Source: Eubacterium sp. (GTDB taxonomy: Bacteria; Bacillota; Clostridia; Lachnospirales; Lachnospiraceae). From it: a DNA stretch of 51,356 bases. This document shows, piece by piece, positions 33,968 to 42,984 of the stretch. A model generated the notes under the pieces. That model did not search any database. It was given only the letters and a program-made list of their open reading frames with translations, and was not told the origin of the DNA. The stretch's first letter is position 1. The number at the start of each line of letters is the position of its first letter. The stretch is from contig JAFOIV010000037.1 of assembly GCA_017420535.1 (NCBI GenBank), forward strand, positions 1 to 51,356. Direction: 5' to 3'. Both the position numbers and the translations under genes were made by a program.

Positions 33968-34689
33968 TGGCTGAAGAGATCGTTAGAAAATTCCGGCATG
34001 AACTTAAATATATGATTTCTGAATCAGAGGCTTTAGTATTAAAACAACGTTTTAAAAGCATAATGTCTCTGGATAAGAATGCAGGTGAAACTGGATATCT
34101 TATAAGAAGCCTTTACTTCGATGATGAGAAAGAGTCGGCCATTATGGATAAAATGGCTGGAACTGCCGCCAGAGCTAAATTCAGGATAAGGATATATAAT
34201 TATAAAGATGGATTTATAATGCTTGAAAGAAAGGCAAAGCAGGGACAGTACATCCAGAAGACTTCTGTATCTCTCACTAAAGAAGAATATTATAAGATCT
34301 ATGATAAGGATTACAGATTTCTTCTTGATAGAAAAGAGGCCTTGTGTAAGGATTTTTATTTCGAGCTTGTTTCCAATAATTTAAAGCCTGTAGTAATTGT
34401 AGATTACGACAGAGTACCATTTGTCTATCAATATGGTGATGTGAGAGTTACTTTTGATGAAAATATCAGAAGTGCGGGAGCTGTAAGAGAGATATTTAGT
34501 GATAAACTGGATACATATAATGTAATGCCGCCATCAACTCTTATACTGGAAGTGAAATTCACAGAATTTCTGCCTCAGATAATTAGAGATATGTTGGATA
34601 TAAGAAGTTCAACTTATGTATCTGCTTCAAAATATGTAATGTGTCTTGAGAAGAGACTGGAAAATACCATGAGAAAGAAAGCTGATTAG
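33967..34689 (+). CDS. VTC-domain polyphosphate polymerase-like protein
   Basis: Protein of 240 residues made only of a VTC domain, the tunnel-fold catalytic part of yeast Vtc4, which makes polyphosphate from ATP. The basic and acidic tunnel strands are all present: FRHELKYMI, LIRSLYFDD, AKFRIRIYNY, MLERKAKQGQYIQKTSV, VIVDYDRVPFVY, VRVTFDENIR, LILEVKF and SASKY. In bacteria this family is often encoded next to CotH and DUF4956 genes, as here. Whether it makes polyphosphate or another triphosphate-derived product has not been shown from this sequence. It is translationally coupled to the CotH gene (TAATGG). Confidence 0.87.
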   Translation: MAEEIVRKFRHELKYMISESEALVLKQRFKSIMSLDKNAGETGYLIRSLYFDDEKESAIMDKMAGTAARAKFRIRIYNYKDGFIMLERKAKQGQYIQKTSVSLTKEEYYKIYDKDYRFLLDRKEALCKDFYFELVSNNLKPVVIVDYDRVPFVYQYGDVRVTFDENIRSAGAVREIFSDKLDTYNVMPPSTLILEVKFTEFLPQIIRDMLDIRSSTYVSASKYVMCLEKRLENTMRKKAD

Positions 34690-34702
34690 GGAGGAAAAAG
34701 AT

Positions 34703-35371
34703 ATGTCTATTGAGGATATCATAAAAGATTCGGATGCATTTCAACAGGCCATAACACCTGGAACAGCGCTGACTATTGCGTTGGACCTGCTGTTTGCACT
34801 TGTAATGGGAATTTTAATATATTTTGTTTATAAAAAATATTTCTCAGGGGTAGTATATAGCAGAAATTATGCCATAACCCTTATTGGAATGAGTGTGCTT
34901 ACCTGTATGGTAACTCTTGCTATCAGTACCAATATTGTTATCTCTCTTGGTATGGTAGGCGCGCTTTCTATTGTACGTTTCAGAACAGCCATAAAAGAAC
35001 CGCTTGATCTTATGTATCTTTTCTGGGCAATTACATGTGGAATTACTGCAGGAGCAAGTATGTATATCCTTGCCATTGCAGCCTTTGTCATTATGTTTAT
35101 AGTGATAGTGATCTTTGCCCGCAGAAATGCTACAGGAAATACATATGTAATGATAGTTCATTATAATGGGGCTGATACAGAGGGATGTATTGTAAGAGAA
35201 ATCTCAGATCTTAAGTATAATATCAGATCAAAGGTGGAAAGAAGTGAAGATACAGAGCTTACCATCCAGCTTCAGATCAGAAAGAATAACCTTGGTTTTA
35301 CTGAAAAAATAAAGGCTTTAGAAGAAGTAAAGGACGTAGCTGTTATTAACTTTGATGGAGAATATCATTAA
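34703..35371 (+). CDS. DUF4956 membrane protein
   Basis: Protein of 222 residues with four membrane segments (about 20-150) and a cytoplasmic C-terminal domain. The conserved core is NIVISLGMVGALSIVRFRTAIKEP split as SLGMVGALSIVRFRTAIK followed by PLDLMYLFWAI, the hallmark of DUF4956. The C-terminal part (YVMIVHYNG...VKDVAVINFDG) looks like a small ferredoxin-like sensor fold. The function is unknown; the family repeatedly accompanies VTC-domain proteins. GGGAGG precedes the ATG, 13 bases after the VTC gene. Last gene of the operon. Confidence 0.86.
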   Translation: MSIEDIIKDSDAFQQAITPGTALTIALDLLFALVMGILIYFVYKKYFSGVVYSRNYAITLIGMSVLTCMVTLAISTNIVISLGMVGALSIVRFRTAIKEPLDLMYLFWAITCGITAGASMYILAIAAFVIMFIVIVIFARRNATGNTYVMIVHYNGADTEGCIVREISDLKYNIRSKVERSEDTELTIQLQIRKNNLGFTEKIKALEEVKDVAVINFDGEYH

Positions 35372-35458
35372 GATTTTCTGATGATAAGTTTATGTTTAGA
35401 ATTATAAAAAATTTATAATAATATAAATTTTTAGTCATTTAAATTTTTGAGATATATG

Positions 35459-35520
35459 ACCGCGCCAAAAGAGGTTCAGAGAGTTTTCCCGGGAATGGAT
35501 AAACCCCTTTGAGGCGCGGT
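35459..35520 (+). other. Structured hairpin in the malQ1 upstream region
   Basis: ACCGCGCC (35459-35466) pairs perfectly with GGCGCGGT (35513-35520), with further AAAG/CTTT pairing inside. The loop holds TTTTCCCGGGAA. No T-run follows, so it is not an ordinary terminator. It is strikingly GC-rich in a very AT-rich stretch (35372-35650) and could be a 3' end of the Pel-like operon or a leader element. Confidence 0.5.
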
Positions 35521-35599
35521 TTACTTATGGTTTAAAAGGGTGAAGGGACTTTTTTTTGAAGGTTTAAAATCATTTAAATTTTTAAGTGAAAATTGGTTT

Positions 35600-35680
35600 T
35601 GTTATACTAAATGCCATAAAATTGATATATACGCTTATTTAAAAATTTGTTAGAGTTGACTTAAATCGAAAACGTTTCCG
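35600..35680 (+). promoter_or_regulatory. malQ1 promoter and LacI-type operator
   Basis: TGTTATACT (35600-35608) is an extended -10 element. CGAAAACGTTTCCG (35667-35680) is one mismatch from the perfect palindrome CGGAAACGTTTCCG, the form bound by LacI/GalR regulators with a central CG. It lies in the leader about 35 bases before the start codon, where a bound repressor would block transcription. MalR (45641-46699) or a CcpA-like protein is the likely binder. Confidence 0.55.
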
Positions 35681-35714
35681 GCTTATGAGCCGGCATTATG
35701 AAAGAGGGGAAAAC

Positions 35715-37277
35715 GTGAAAGAAAGACTTAAACAAAGAGGCGCAGGCATCCTTATGTCAATTACGAGTCTCCCATCTCCATACGGTATTGGAACAATGGG
35801 TAAGGCGGCATATCACTTTGTTGATCAGTTAGCAAAGGCTGGACAGAGTTATTGGCAGGTGCTTCCAATCGGACCAACAAGTTTAGGAGACAGCCCATAT
35901 CAGGCTTGTTCTTCATTTGCAGGAAATCCATATTTCATCGATCTTGATATGCTCATTGAAGATGGATTACTGAAGAAATCAGATCTTAAGGGCTATGATT
36001 TTGGAAATGACGAAGCAAATGTAGATTACGAAAAGATCTGGAATTACAGATTCAAAGTGCTTCGCATTGCTTATGAAAACAGCAAGGATATCCACGATGA
36101 CGCTCAGGATTACTTTGAGAAGAAGAATCGTGAATGGCTTGATGATTATGCACTTTTCATGGCTGTTAAGAATCATTTTGACAATCATGAATGGCTCATG
36201 TGGGATGAAGATATCAGATTCCGTGAAAGAAAGGCTATGATCTCATATAAGAAAGCTCTTTCAGAAGAAATCGGTTTCTGGAAATTCATTCAGTTTGAGT
36301 TCTACAAGCAGTGGGACAGCTTAAAGAAATATGCTAATGAGAAGGGCATCTCTATCATTGGTGATATTCCTATCTACATTGCTTTAGATAGTGTTGATGT
36401 TTGGAAGAATCCAGAACTGTTCCTTTTAGATGAGGACAGAAGACCGGTTCTTGTAGCAGGTGTACCACCAGATGCATTTTCTGATGAAGGTCAGAAGTGG
36501 GGAAATCCTATTTATGACTGGAAGAAGATGGAAGAAGATGATTTCGCTTGGTGGAAGAAGAGAATCGAAGGTTCAGCAAAGCTTTATGACATCATAAGAA
36601 TCGATCACTTCATCGGTGTTGTAAGATACTATGCCATCCCTGTAAATGAAAGTGCTAAACATGGCAAGTTCGAGTGGGGACCTGGAGAAAAGCTTACAAA
36701 GGCCATCGACAGTGCCAAGGGTGAAGCTGAGATCATCGCAGAAGATCTTGGTGTAGTTATTCCTGAAGTTCAGGAACTTATTGAAAAGACAGGATATCCA
36801 GGAATGAAGATCCTTGAGTTTGCTTTTGACCAGAATCCTGATAATGAACACCTTCCACAGAACTATACAAAGAATTTTGTTGTGTATGGTGGAACTCATG
36901 ATAATGACACACTTAAGAGTTATTATAAGTCTATTGATAAACGTTCAAAACAGTATGCTTATAACTACGTAGGGGCTCATACAGAGGATGAACTTCTTGA
37001 TAATGTTCTTCGTCTGGCATATGGAAGCGTAGCGAACACTGTAATCTGGCAGATGCAGGACGTACTTAAACTCGATGGTGATGCAAGAATGAATCTTCCT
37101 TCAACAATCGGTACTAACTGGAAGTGGCGTATGAAGAAGGGCGAATTCACAAATGACATGGTAAAGAAATTGGCTATGCTGTCAAAACTTTATGGCAGAA
37201 AAAGGGAAATACCAGTCAGAAACGCATCAAAGTCTGCAGAAGCTAAAAAGACAACAAAGAAAAAAGAAAAGAAATAA
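35715..37277 (+). CDS. malQ: 4-alpha-glucanotransferase (amylomaltase), copy 1
   Basis: Cytoplasmic GH77 enzyme that transfers glucan units between maltodextrins, feeding glycogen phosphorylase. The 520-residue protein has SITSLPSPYGIGTMG, GPTSLGDSPYQACSSFAGNPYFID, the nucleophile region IIRIDHFIGVVRYY, the acid/base region IIAEDLGVVIPEV and GTHDNDTLKSYY. It ends in a Lys-rich tail (AKKTTKKKEKK). Start: the frame is open from an ATG at 35685, but GTG 35715 sits five bases after GAGGGG and gives the family N-terminus MKERLKQRGAGIL. A second, divergent copy lies at 43938. It is upstream of glgP. Confidence 0.95.
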   Translation: MKERLKQRGAGILMSITSLPSPYGIGTMGKAAYHFVDQLAKAGQSYWQVLPIGPTSLGDSPYQACSSFAGNPYFIDLDMLIEDGLLKKSDLKGYDFGNDEANVDYEKIWNYRFKVLRIAYENSKDIHDDAQDYFEKKNREWLDDYALFMAVKNHFDNHEWLMWDEDIRFRERKAMISYKKALSEEIGFWKFIQFEFYKQWDSLKKYANEKGISIIGDIPIYIALDSVDVWKNPELFLLDEDRRPVLVAGVPPDAFSDEGQKWGNPIYDWKKMEEDDFAWWKKRIEGSAKLYDIIRIDHFIGVVRYYAIPVNESAKHGKFEWGPGEKLTKAIDSAKGEAEIIAEDLGVVIPEVQELIEKTGYPGMKILEFAFDQNPDNEHLPQNYTKNFVVYGGTHDNDTLKSYYKSIDKRSKQYAYNYVGAHTEDELLDNVLRLAYGSVANTVIWQMQDVLKLDGDARMNLPSTIGTNWKWRMKKGEFTNDMVKKLAMLSKLYGRKREIPVRNASKSAEAKKTTKKKEKK

Positions 37278-37324
37278 GCAGCTGATTTAGCGCAAGAAAT
37301 ATTATATAAAAGGGAGTTTGGATA

Positions 37325-39580
37325 ATGTTAGAGAATTACTTAAAGAAACATTTCAACAAGACAATCGCTGAATGTACTGACGAAGAAATCTATGCAGCTC
37401 TTCTTCTTCTTACAAAAGAGAAGGCAGAGAAGCGTGTTAGTACAAATGGTAAGAAGAAGCTTTATTACATCTCAGCTGAGTTCCTTATTGGTAAGCTTCT
37501 TAGTAATAACCTTATTAATCTTGGTATCTATGATGCAATAGCAGATGAGCTTAGTGCTAACGGTAAGTCAATCACACTTATTGAAGAAGTTGAGCAGGAG
37601 CCATCACTTGGTAACGGTGGTCTTGGAAGACTTGCAGCTTGTTTCCTTGATTCTATTGCAACTCTTGGACTTAACGGTGACGGTATCGGACTTAACTACC
37701 ACCTTGGACTTTTCAAGCAGGTATTTGAGAAGAATCTTCAGAAAGAAACAATCAACCCATGGATCGATGATCACAGCTGGCTCACAAAGAGAAAAGAGAA
37801 TTACACAGTTGAATTCGGTGATTTCAAGGTAAAGTCAACTCTTTATGATATTGCTGTAACAGGTTATGAAAACAGAACAAATGAACTTCATCTTTTCGAT
37901 ATTGATTCAGTAGATGAGAGCATTGTAGAGAAGAATTCAATCTCTTTCGATAAGGAAGCTATCAAGAAGAACCTTACACTTTTCCTCTATCCAGATGATA
38001 GTGATGAAGCAGGAAATCTTCTTCGTGTATATCAGCAGTATTTCATGGTATCAAATGCTGCACAGTTTATCATTGATGAAGCTAAGGGCAGAGGTTCTAA
38101 CTTACATGACCTTGCAGATTATGTAGCTATTCAGATCAATGATACACATCCATCAATGGTAATTCCTGAACTTATCAGACTCCTTGACAAAGAAGGAATC
38201 AAGTTTGAAGAGGCTGTTGAGATCGTAACAAATACATGTGCATATACTAACCATACAATCCTTGCAGAAGCTCTTGAGAAGTGGCCTATCAAGTTCATTG
38301 AAAAGGTTGCTCCAGCTATTGTTCCTATCATTAAGAAGCTCGATGCTATCGTTGTTAAGAAGTTCGACGATCCATCAGTAGCTATCATTGATGAAGACGA
38401 GAGAGTACACATGGCTCATATGGATATCCATTTTGGTCACAGCGTAAATGGTGTTGCTTACCTTCATACAGAAATCTTAAAGAACACAGAATTAAACAAG
38501 TTCTATAAGTTATATCCAGAGAAGTTCAACAACAAGACAAATGGTATCACATTCCGTAGATGGCTCCTTCACTGTGATCATGACCTTACAAAGTTCATCG
38601 AAGCACATATCGGAACAGGATTTAAGAATGATGCTACAGAACTTGAAGAACTCCTTAACTATATCGATGATGAGAAGACACTTTATGATCTCCTTTCAGT
38701 AAAGGCTGAAAACAAGAAGATCTTAAAGAACTTCCTTAAGAGAACAGATGGTATGGATTTAAATGAAAATTCTATCTTCGACGTTCAGGTTAAGAGACTT
38801 CATGAGTATAAGAGACAGCAGCTTAACTGCCTCTATGCTATTCATAAATATTTAGAGATCAAGGCAGGTAAGAAGCCAACAACTCCTATCACAATGCTTT
38901 TCGGAGCTAAAGCTGCACCAGCTTACACAATCGCTAAGGATATCATTCACCTTATCCTCTGCCTTCAGGAACTTACAGCAAATGATCCAGATGTAGCTCC
39001 ATACTTCAGAGTTGTTATGGTTGAGAACTACAACGTATCAAAGGCTGAGAAGGTTATTCCAGCAGCTGATATCTCAGAGCAGATCTCACTTGCTTCTAAG
39101 GAAGCTTCAGGAACAGGTAACATGAAGTTCATGTTAAATGGTGCTATCACAGTTGGTACAATGGATGGTGCTAACGTAGAGATCGCACAGTTTGTTGGCG
39201 AAGACAATATCTACATCTTCGGTGAAGATTCAGATACAGTTATCAAGAGATATGCAGATGCTTCTTATGTATCAAAGGATTACTACAAGAAGAATCCTGT
39301 GATCAAGGAAGCTGTTGATTTCATCGTAGGAAAAGAAATGATGAAGATCGGTAATAAGGAGAACTTAGAGAGATTATACAACGAACTCCTTAACAAAGAC
39401 TGGTTCATGACATTCCCTGATGTTGATGATTATTTCGCAACAAAGGAAAAGGCTTACAAGGATTATGAGGATCGTCTCGGATGGGCTCGTAAGATGCTTG
39501 TAAATATTGCAAAGGCTGGTTTCTTCTCATCAGATAGAACTATTGAAGAATACAACAGAGATATCTGGAAGTTATCATAA
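37325..39580 (+). CDS. glgP: Glycogen/maltodextrin phosphorylase
   Basis: GT35 enzyme releasing glucose 1-phosphate from alpha-1,4-glucans. The 751-residue protein has [64 protein letters not shown] and [15 protein letters not shown]-type stretches, and the pyridoxal phosphate site [20 protein letters not shown] followed by MDGANVE. Shorter than the roughly 800-residue classical enzymes but complete. It is 47 bases after malQ1, so the two likely form one operon that converts maltodextrin to glucose 1-phosphate. Strong codon bias suggests high expression. Confidence 0.96.
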   Translation: MLENYLKKHFNKTIAECTDEEIYAALLLLTKEKAEKRVSTNGKKKLYYISAEFLIGKLLSNNLINLGIYDAIADELSANGKSITLIEEVEQEPSLGNGGLGRLAACFLDSIATLGLNGDGIGLNYHLGLFKQVFEKNLQKETINPWIDDHSWLTKRKENYTVEFGDFKVKSTLYDIAVTGYENRTNELHLFDIDSVDESIVEKNSISFDKEAIKKNLTLFLYPDDSDEAGNLLRVYQQYFMVSNAAQFIIDEAKGRGSNLHDLADYVAIQINDTHPSMVIPELIRLLDKEGIKFEEAVEIVTNTCAYTNHTILAEALEKWPIKFIEKVAPAIVPIIKKLDAIVVKKFDDPSVAIIDEDERVHMAHMDIHFGHSVNGVAYLHTEILKNTELNKFYKLYPEKFNNKTNGITFRRWLLHCDHDLTKFIEAHIGTGFKNDATELEELLNYIDDEKTLYDLLSVKAENKKILKNFLKRTDGMDLNENSIFDVQVKRLHEYKRQQLNCLYAIHKYLEIKAGKKPTTPITMLFGAKAAPAYTIAKDIIHLILCLQELTANDPDVAPYFRVVMVENYNVSKAEKVIPAADISEQISLASKEASGTGNMKFMLNGAITVGTMDGANVEIAQFVGEDNIYIFGEDSDTVIKRYADASYVSKDYYKKNPVIKEAVDFIVGKEMMKIGNKENLERLYNELLNKDWFMTFPDVDDYFATKEKAYKDYEDRLGWARKMLVNIAKAGFFSSDRTIEEYNRDIWKLS

Positions 39581-39612
39581 TTACATACATTAAGGCTAAA
39601 ATATGTTACTAT

Positions 39613-39642
39613 AAGTGTGGTCCGAAAGGGCCACACTTTTTT
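39613..39642 (+). terminator. Intrinsic terminator after glgP
   Basis: AAGTGTGGTCC (39613-39623) pairs with GGGCCACACTT (39628-39638) around GAAA with one G-U pair, then a T-run. Confidence 0.88.
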
Positions 39643-39670
39643 ATACAGACTTTTTAATACAGGAGTTAAA

Positions 39671-40324
39671 ATGTTACAGATATTTTCAATGGATGGCCCA
39701 CTTTATAAGTGTTTATCCACCTTGGCGAATATAGTTATCATCAATATCCTTTGGCTTATAACTATGATTCCGGTGGTAACCTTTGGCCCGGCCACAGAGG
39801 CTGCCTATTATACCCTTACAAAGGTATATAAAGGCGAAGATTCAAAAATCATACGTAAATATTTTAAAGAATTTAAAGATGGATTTAAGAAGAATGTACC
39901 AGCTGGACTGATAGTTCTTATTTCTGCTGCAGTGGTAGCGGGGGATCTTTTTATTTTTTATAATCTTATGAACAGTGACGCTTATGGTATGAGTAAACAA
40001 ATGATAAAGATCCTTGGGATAGCATTTGTGATTCTTTATATCATTTTGTTTTCTTTTTTCATGCCTTTAATGGCAACCTTTGAAAATTCCATAAAACAAA
40101 ATCTAAAGAACAGCCTGCTTTTAGGAGTAAGAAGATTCTATATAGCTCTTCCTATGGGACTGATTACCCTTATTCCTTTGATGGTATTTTTATATGATCA
40201 GCAGTTTTTTATGAAGACTTTTGTGCTTTATCTTATGTTAGGTCTTGGAGGACCGGCTTATATAAATGTCATTTTATTCAGGTTTGCAGTTAAGGAATAC
40301 CTGCCTAAAGAGGAAGAATCCTAA
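39671..40324 (+). CDS. DUF624 (YesL-like) membrane protein
   Basis: Membrane protein of 217 residues with about five hydrophobic segments and the DUF624 hallmark LANIVIINILWLITMIPVVTFGPATEAAYYTL split across it (NILWLITMIPVVTFGPA). These proteins accompany carbohydrate ABC importers in Firmicutes; their function is not established. The frame opens at 39617 inside the glgP terminator, so ATG 39671 just after AGGAG is the start. It sits between the glgP terminator and its own terminator, ahead of the maltodextrin importer. Confidence 0.85.
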   Translation: MLQIFSMDGPLYKCLSTLANIVIINILWLITMIPVVTFGPATEAAYYTLTKVYKGEDSKIIRKYFKEFKDGFKKNVPAGLIVLISAAVVAGDLFIFYNLMNSDAYGMSKQMIKILGIAFVILYIILFSFFMPLMATFENSIKQNLKNSLLLGVRRFYIALPMGLITLIPLMVFLYDQQFFMKTFVLYLMLGLGGPAYINVILFRFAVKEYLPKEEES

Positions 40325-40378
40325 GGAATAGCGTATTTCTTTGTTTTAGCGGTTTTGTACAAAAATGCAGAATGTTTT

Positions 40379-40411
40379 AAAATGGTTCCCGGAAAATGGG
40401 AACCATTTTTT
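40379..40411 (+). terminator. Intrinsic terminator after the DUF624 gene
   Basis: AAAATGGTTCCC (40379-40390) pairs perfectly with 40398-40409 and is followed by a T-run. Confidence 0.9.
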
Positions 40412-40484
40412 GTGCATAATGCACGGTGAAATTGAAAAAACTTTGTAGATACATGACAAATATGTGAAAATATGAAAAAGGATG

Positions 40485-40575
40485 TTGAAATCGTATGTGT
40501 AAAGTGCTAACATCGGATTTAGTTGGAAGCGTTACCGAAATCGTTATACGAAAACTATTCCGGTTTCGATACCAA
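40485..40575 (+). promoter_or_regulatory. Promoter and operator region of the maltodextrin importer
   Basis: TTGAAA (40485-40490), 17 bases, TAACAT (40508-40513) with an extended TG. Just after the expected start lies TGGAAGCGTTACCG (40524-40537), a CG-centred imperfect palindrome, followed by CCGAAATCGTTATACG and CCGGTTTCGATACC. CGTTACCG also occurs, inverted, at the regulator's own promoter (45571-45580). Likely targets of the LacI-family regulator at 45641. Confidence 0.55.
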
Positions 40576-40609
40576 AAAGTTCATTATATTAAAAGGAGCG
40601 GGTAAAAAA

Positions 40610-42055
40610 ATGAGAAAATTTAAGAAGGCAGCAGCTTTAACAATGGCACTTGCTATGTCAGCTACTATGATTGCTGGCTGTGGATCAAAAAACGAAGACA
40701 CAACAGCCGCAGCAAAGCAGGATCAGGATGCATCAAAGACTGATACAGATAAGAAGGATGATGACAAGACATCATCTGGTAAGGGATCAGTTTACATGCT
40801 TAACTTCAAGCCTGAAACAGATGAAGTTTGGCAGGATCTTGCAAAGACATACAAAGATCAGACAGGCGTTGATGTAACTGTACTTACAGCTGCTGAAGGC
40901 CAGTATTCAACAACACTTCAGTCAGAAATGGCTAAGGGCGCTGATGCACCAACAATTTTTAATATTGGTAATACAACAGCAGCTCAGACTTGGAATGATT
41001 ATACATATGATTTAAAAGATTCAGAGATCTACAAGCATCTCTCAGATAAGTCACTTTCTATCAATTTCGATGGAAAGGTTGCAGGTGTTGCTAACTGCTA
41101 TGAAGCATTTGGTATCATTTACAACAAGAAGATCATTGCTGATTACTGCAAATTAGACGGTGCAGTTGTTAAGTCAGCAGATGAGATCGACAGCTTTGAA
41201 AAGTTAAAGGCTGTTGCAGAAGATATCAACAAGAGAGTTGATGAGATGAATGAGAAATATGGTTATGAACTCACAGAAGCATTTGCTTCATCAGGTCTTG
41301 ATGGTGGTTCATCATGGAGATTCTCAGGACATCTTTCATGTATCCCTCTTTACTATGAATTCAAGGATGCTGGATGCGATCTTATAGCTGGTCAGGGCGA
41401 GATCACAGGTAAGTATCTTGATAGCTTCAAGAATATGTGGGATCTTTATGTTTCAACATCATCAGCTGATCCTAAGACTCTTACTTCAGGTACATACAAT
41501 GCTGAGACAGAGTTTGGTATGGAACAGGCTGTATTCTATCAGAATGGTAACTGGGAGTATGCTCCTCTCACAAATGAAGAGAACGGTTACCTTGTACAGG
41601 CAGAGGATCTTGGTATGATGCCTATCTATGGTGGCGTAGATGATGCTAATCAGGGACTTTGCGTTGGTACAGAAAACTATTGGGCAGTTAACAGCCAGGC
41701 TTCAGAAGATAATATCAAGGCTACACTTGAGTTCCTTAACTGGGTTATCACATCAGATGAAGGCCGTGATGCAGTAACAAACAAGATGGGACTTTCAGCT
41801 CCATTTGATACATTTACAGGTGAATATGCTCCTTCAAATGCTTTCTCACAGGATGCTCAGAAGTACATGGATGCGGGTAAGACTTCTGTTGCATGGTCAT
41901 TCAATGCTACACCAAACGTTGATGATTGGAGAGCAGATGTAGTTACAGCACTTACTGCTTATACAGATGGATCAGGCGACTGGTCAGCAGTTCAGACAGC
42001 ATTTGTTGATGGATGGGCTAAGCAGTGGAAACTTGCTGAAGAAGCAGCTAAGTAA
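40610..42055 (+). CDS. Maltodextrin-type ABC transporter substrate-binding lipoprotein
   Basis: Sugar-binding lipoprotein of 481 residues. Signal with lipobox MIAGC, a Thr/Ala/Asp/Lys-rich linker, then a MalE-like fold: VYMLNFKPETDEVWQDLAKTYKD, GADAPTIFNIGNTTAA, EAFGIIYNKKII, a FYQNGNWEYAPL strand and EDNIKATLEFLNWVITSDEG near the end. Start: the frame runs back to 40523 through the operator region, but ATG 40610 after AAAGGAGCGGG gives the signal peptide. The setting among malQ, glgP and two permeases makes maltodextrin the likely ligand. Highly biased codons and a terminator behind it fit high expression. Confidence 0.93.
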   Translation: MRKFKKAAALTMALAMSATMIAGCGSKNEDTTAAAKQDQDASKTDTDKKDDDKTSSGKGSVYMLNFKPETDEVWQDLAKTYKDQTGVDVTVLTAAEGQYSTTLQSEMAKGADAPTIFNIGNTTAAQTWNDYTYDLKDSEIYKHLSDKSLSINFDGKVAGVANCYEAFGIIYNKKIIADYCKLDGAVVKSADEIDSFEKLKAVAEDINKRVDEMNEKYGYELTEAFASSGLDGGSSWRFSGHLSCIPLYYEFKDAGCDLIAGQGEITGKYLDSFKNMWDLYVSTSSADPKTLTSGTYNAETEFGMEQAVFYQNGNWEYAPLTNEENGYLVQAEDLGMMPIYGGVDDANQGLCVGTENYWAVNSQASEDNIKATLEFLNWVITSDEGRDAVTNKMGLSAPFDTFTGEYAPSNAFSQDAQKYMDAGKTSVAWSFNATPNVDDWRADVVTALTAYTDGSGDWSAVQTAFVDGWAKQWKLAEEAAK

Positions 42056-42082
42056 TTAGCATACTGTTTAATAAGACGTATT

Positions 42083-42110
42083 TAGGGTGGGCAATGTCCA
42101 CCCTATTTTT
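42083..42110 (+). terminator. Intra-operon attenuator between binding protein and permeases
   Basis: TAGGGTGG (42083-42090) pairs perfectly with 42098-42105 and is followed by five T. It lies inside the importer operon, so some transcription must read through; this raises binding protein over permease. Confidence 0.85.
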
Positions 42111-42127
42111 AAAAAAAGGAGCAACTG

Positions 42128-42982
42128 ATGGAAAAATCAATTAAGAGATATTGGCCGCTTTTTGTTCTACCAACTATGGCGGCATTTACAATTGGATTTC
42201 TTATTCCATTCGTTTATGGTATCTTCCTTTCTTTCTGCAAATTTACAACTGTTGTAGACTGGAAGTGGGTAGGATTTAAGAATTACACAAGAATTTTCGT
42301 GGTTAATGGAGAAGTGGATAAGACATTCATTCATTCACTCTGGTACACCACTTTATTTACAGTAGTAACAATGCTTATCATCAACGTGGTAGCATTTGCG
42401 ATCGCTTGGTGCCTTACAAAGGGCATTAAAGGAACTTCACTTTTTAGAACAGTGTTCTTCCTTCCAAATCTCATCGGTGGTATCGTACTTAGTTACGTAT
42501 GGCTGATGATCTTTAACTCATTTCTTAAGAGATATTCACAGACCATTGTTACATCTCAGTGGCATGCTTTCTGGGGAATGGTGATCGTTGTCTGCTGGCA
42601 GCAGATAGGTTATATGATGATCATCTATGTAGCAGGTATCCAGAGTATTTCAGGTGATGTATTAGAAGCTGCAAAGATTGATGGAGCTACAGGAAAGAGT
42701 ATGCTGTTTAAGATCATACTTCCTATGCTGGCACCAACTATCACAGTTTGTTCATTCCTTACAATGACAAATGGATTTAAGCTCTTCGATCAGAACCTGG
42801 CTCTTACAGGTGGTAACCCTGGTAAGATGTCTCAGTTACTTGCGCTTAATATTTATGACACTATGTATGGAACTACAGGATGGCAGGGAGTAGGACAGGC
42901 AAAGGCTGTTATCTTCTTCCTTTTGGTTGCTGTAATTTCAATTATTCAGAATAAGATATCAAGAAGCAGGGAGGTACAGTAG
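42128..42982 (+). CDS. Maltodextrin ABC transporter permease, MalF type
   Basis: Inner-membrane permease of 284 residues with six membrane segments and the EAA loop EAAKIDGATGKSMLFKIILP. It lacks the long extra N-terminal segments of enterobacterial MalF, as usual in Firmicutes. AAAAGGAG precedes the ATG. Two bases separate its stop from the next permease. No ATPase gene is nearby, so a shared MsmK-type ATPase is expected. Confidence 0.92.
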   Translation: MEKSIKRYWPLFVLPTMAAFTIGFLIPFVYGIFLSFCKFTTVVDWKWVGFKNYTRIFVVNGEVDKTFIHSLWYTTLFTVVTMLIINVVAFAIAWCLTKGIKGTSLFRTVFFLPNLIGGIVLSYVWLMIFNSFLKRYSQTIVTSQWHAFWGMVIVVCWQQIGYMMIIYVAGIQSISGDVLEAAKIDGATGKSMLFKIILPMLAPTITVCSFLTMTNGFKLFDQNLALTGGNPGKMSQLLALNIYDTMYGTTGWQGVGQAKAVIFFLLVAVISIIQNKISRSREVQ

Positions 42983-42984
42983 AA

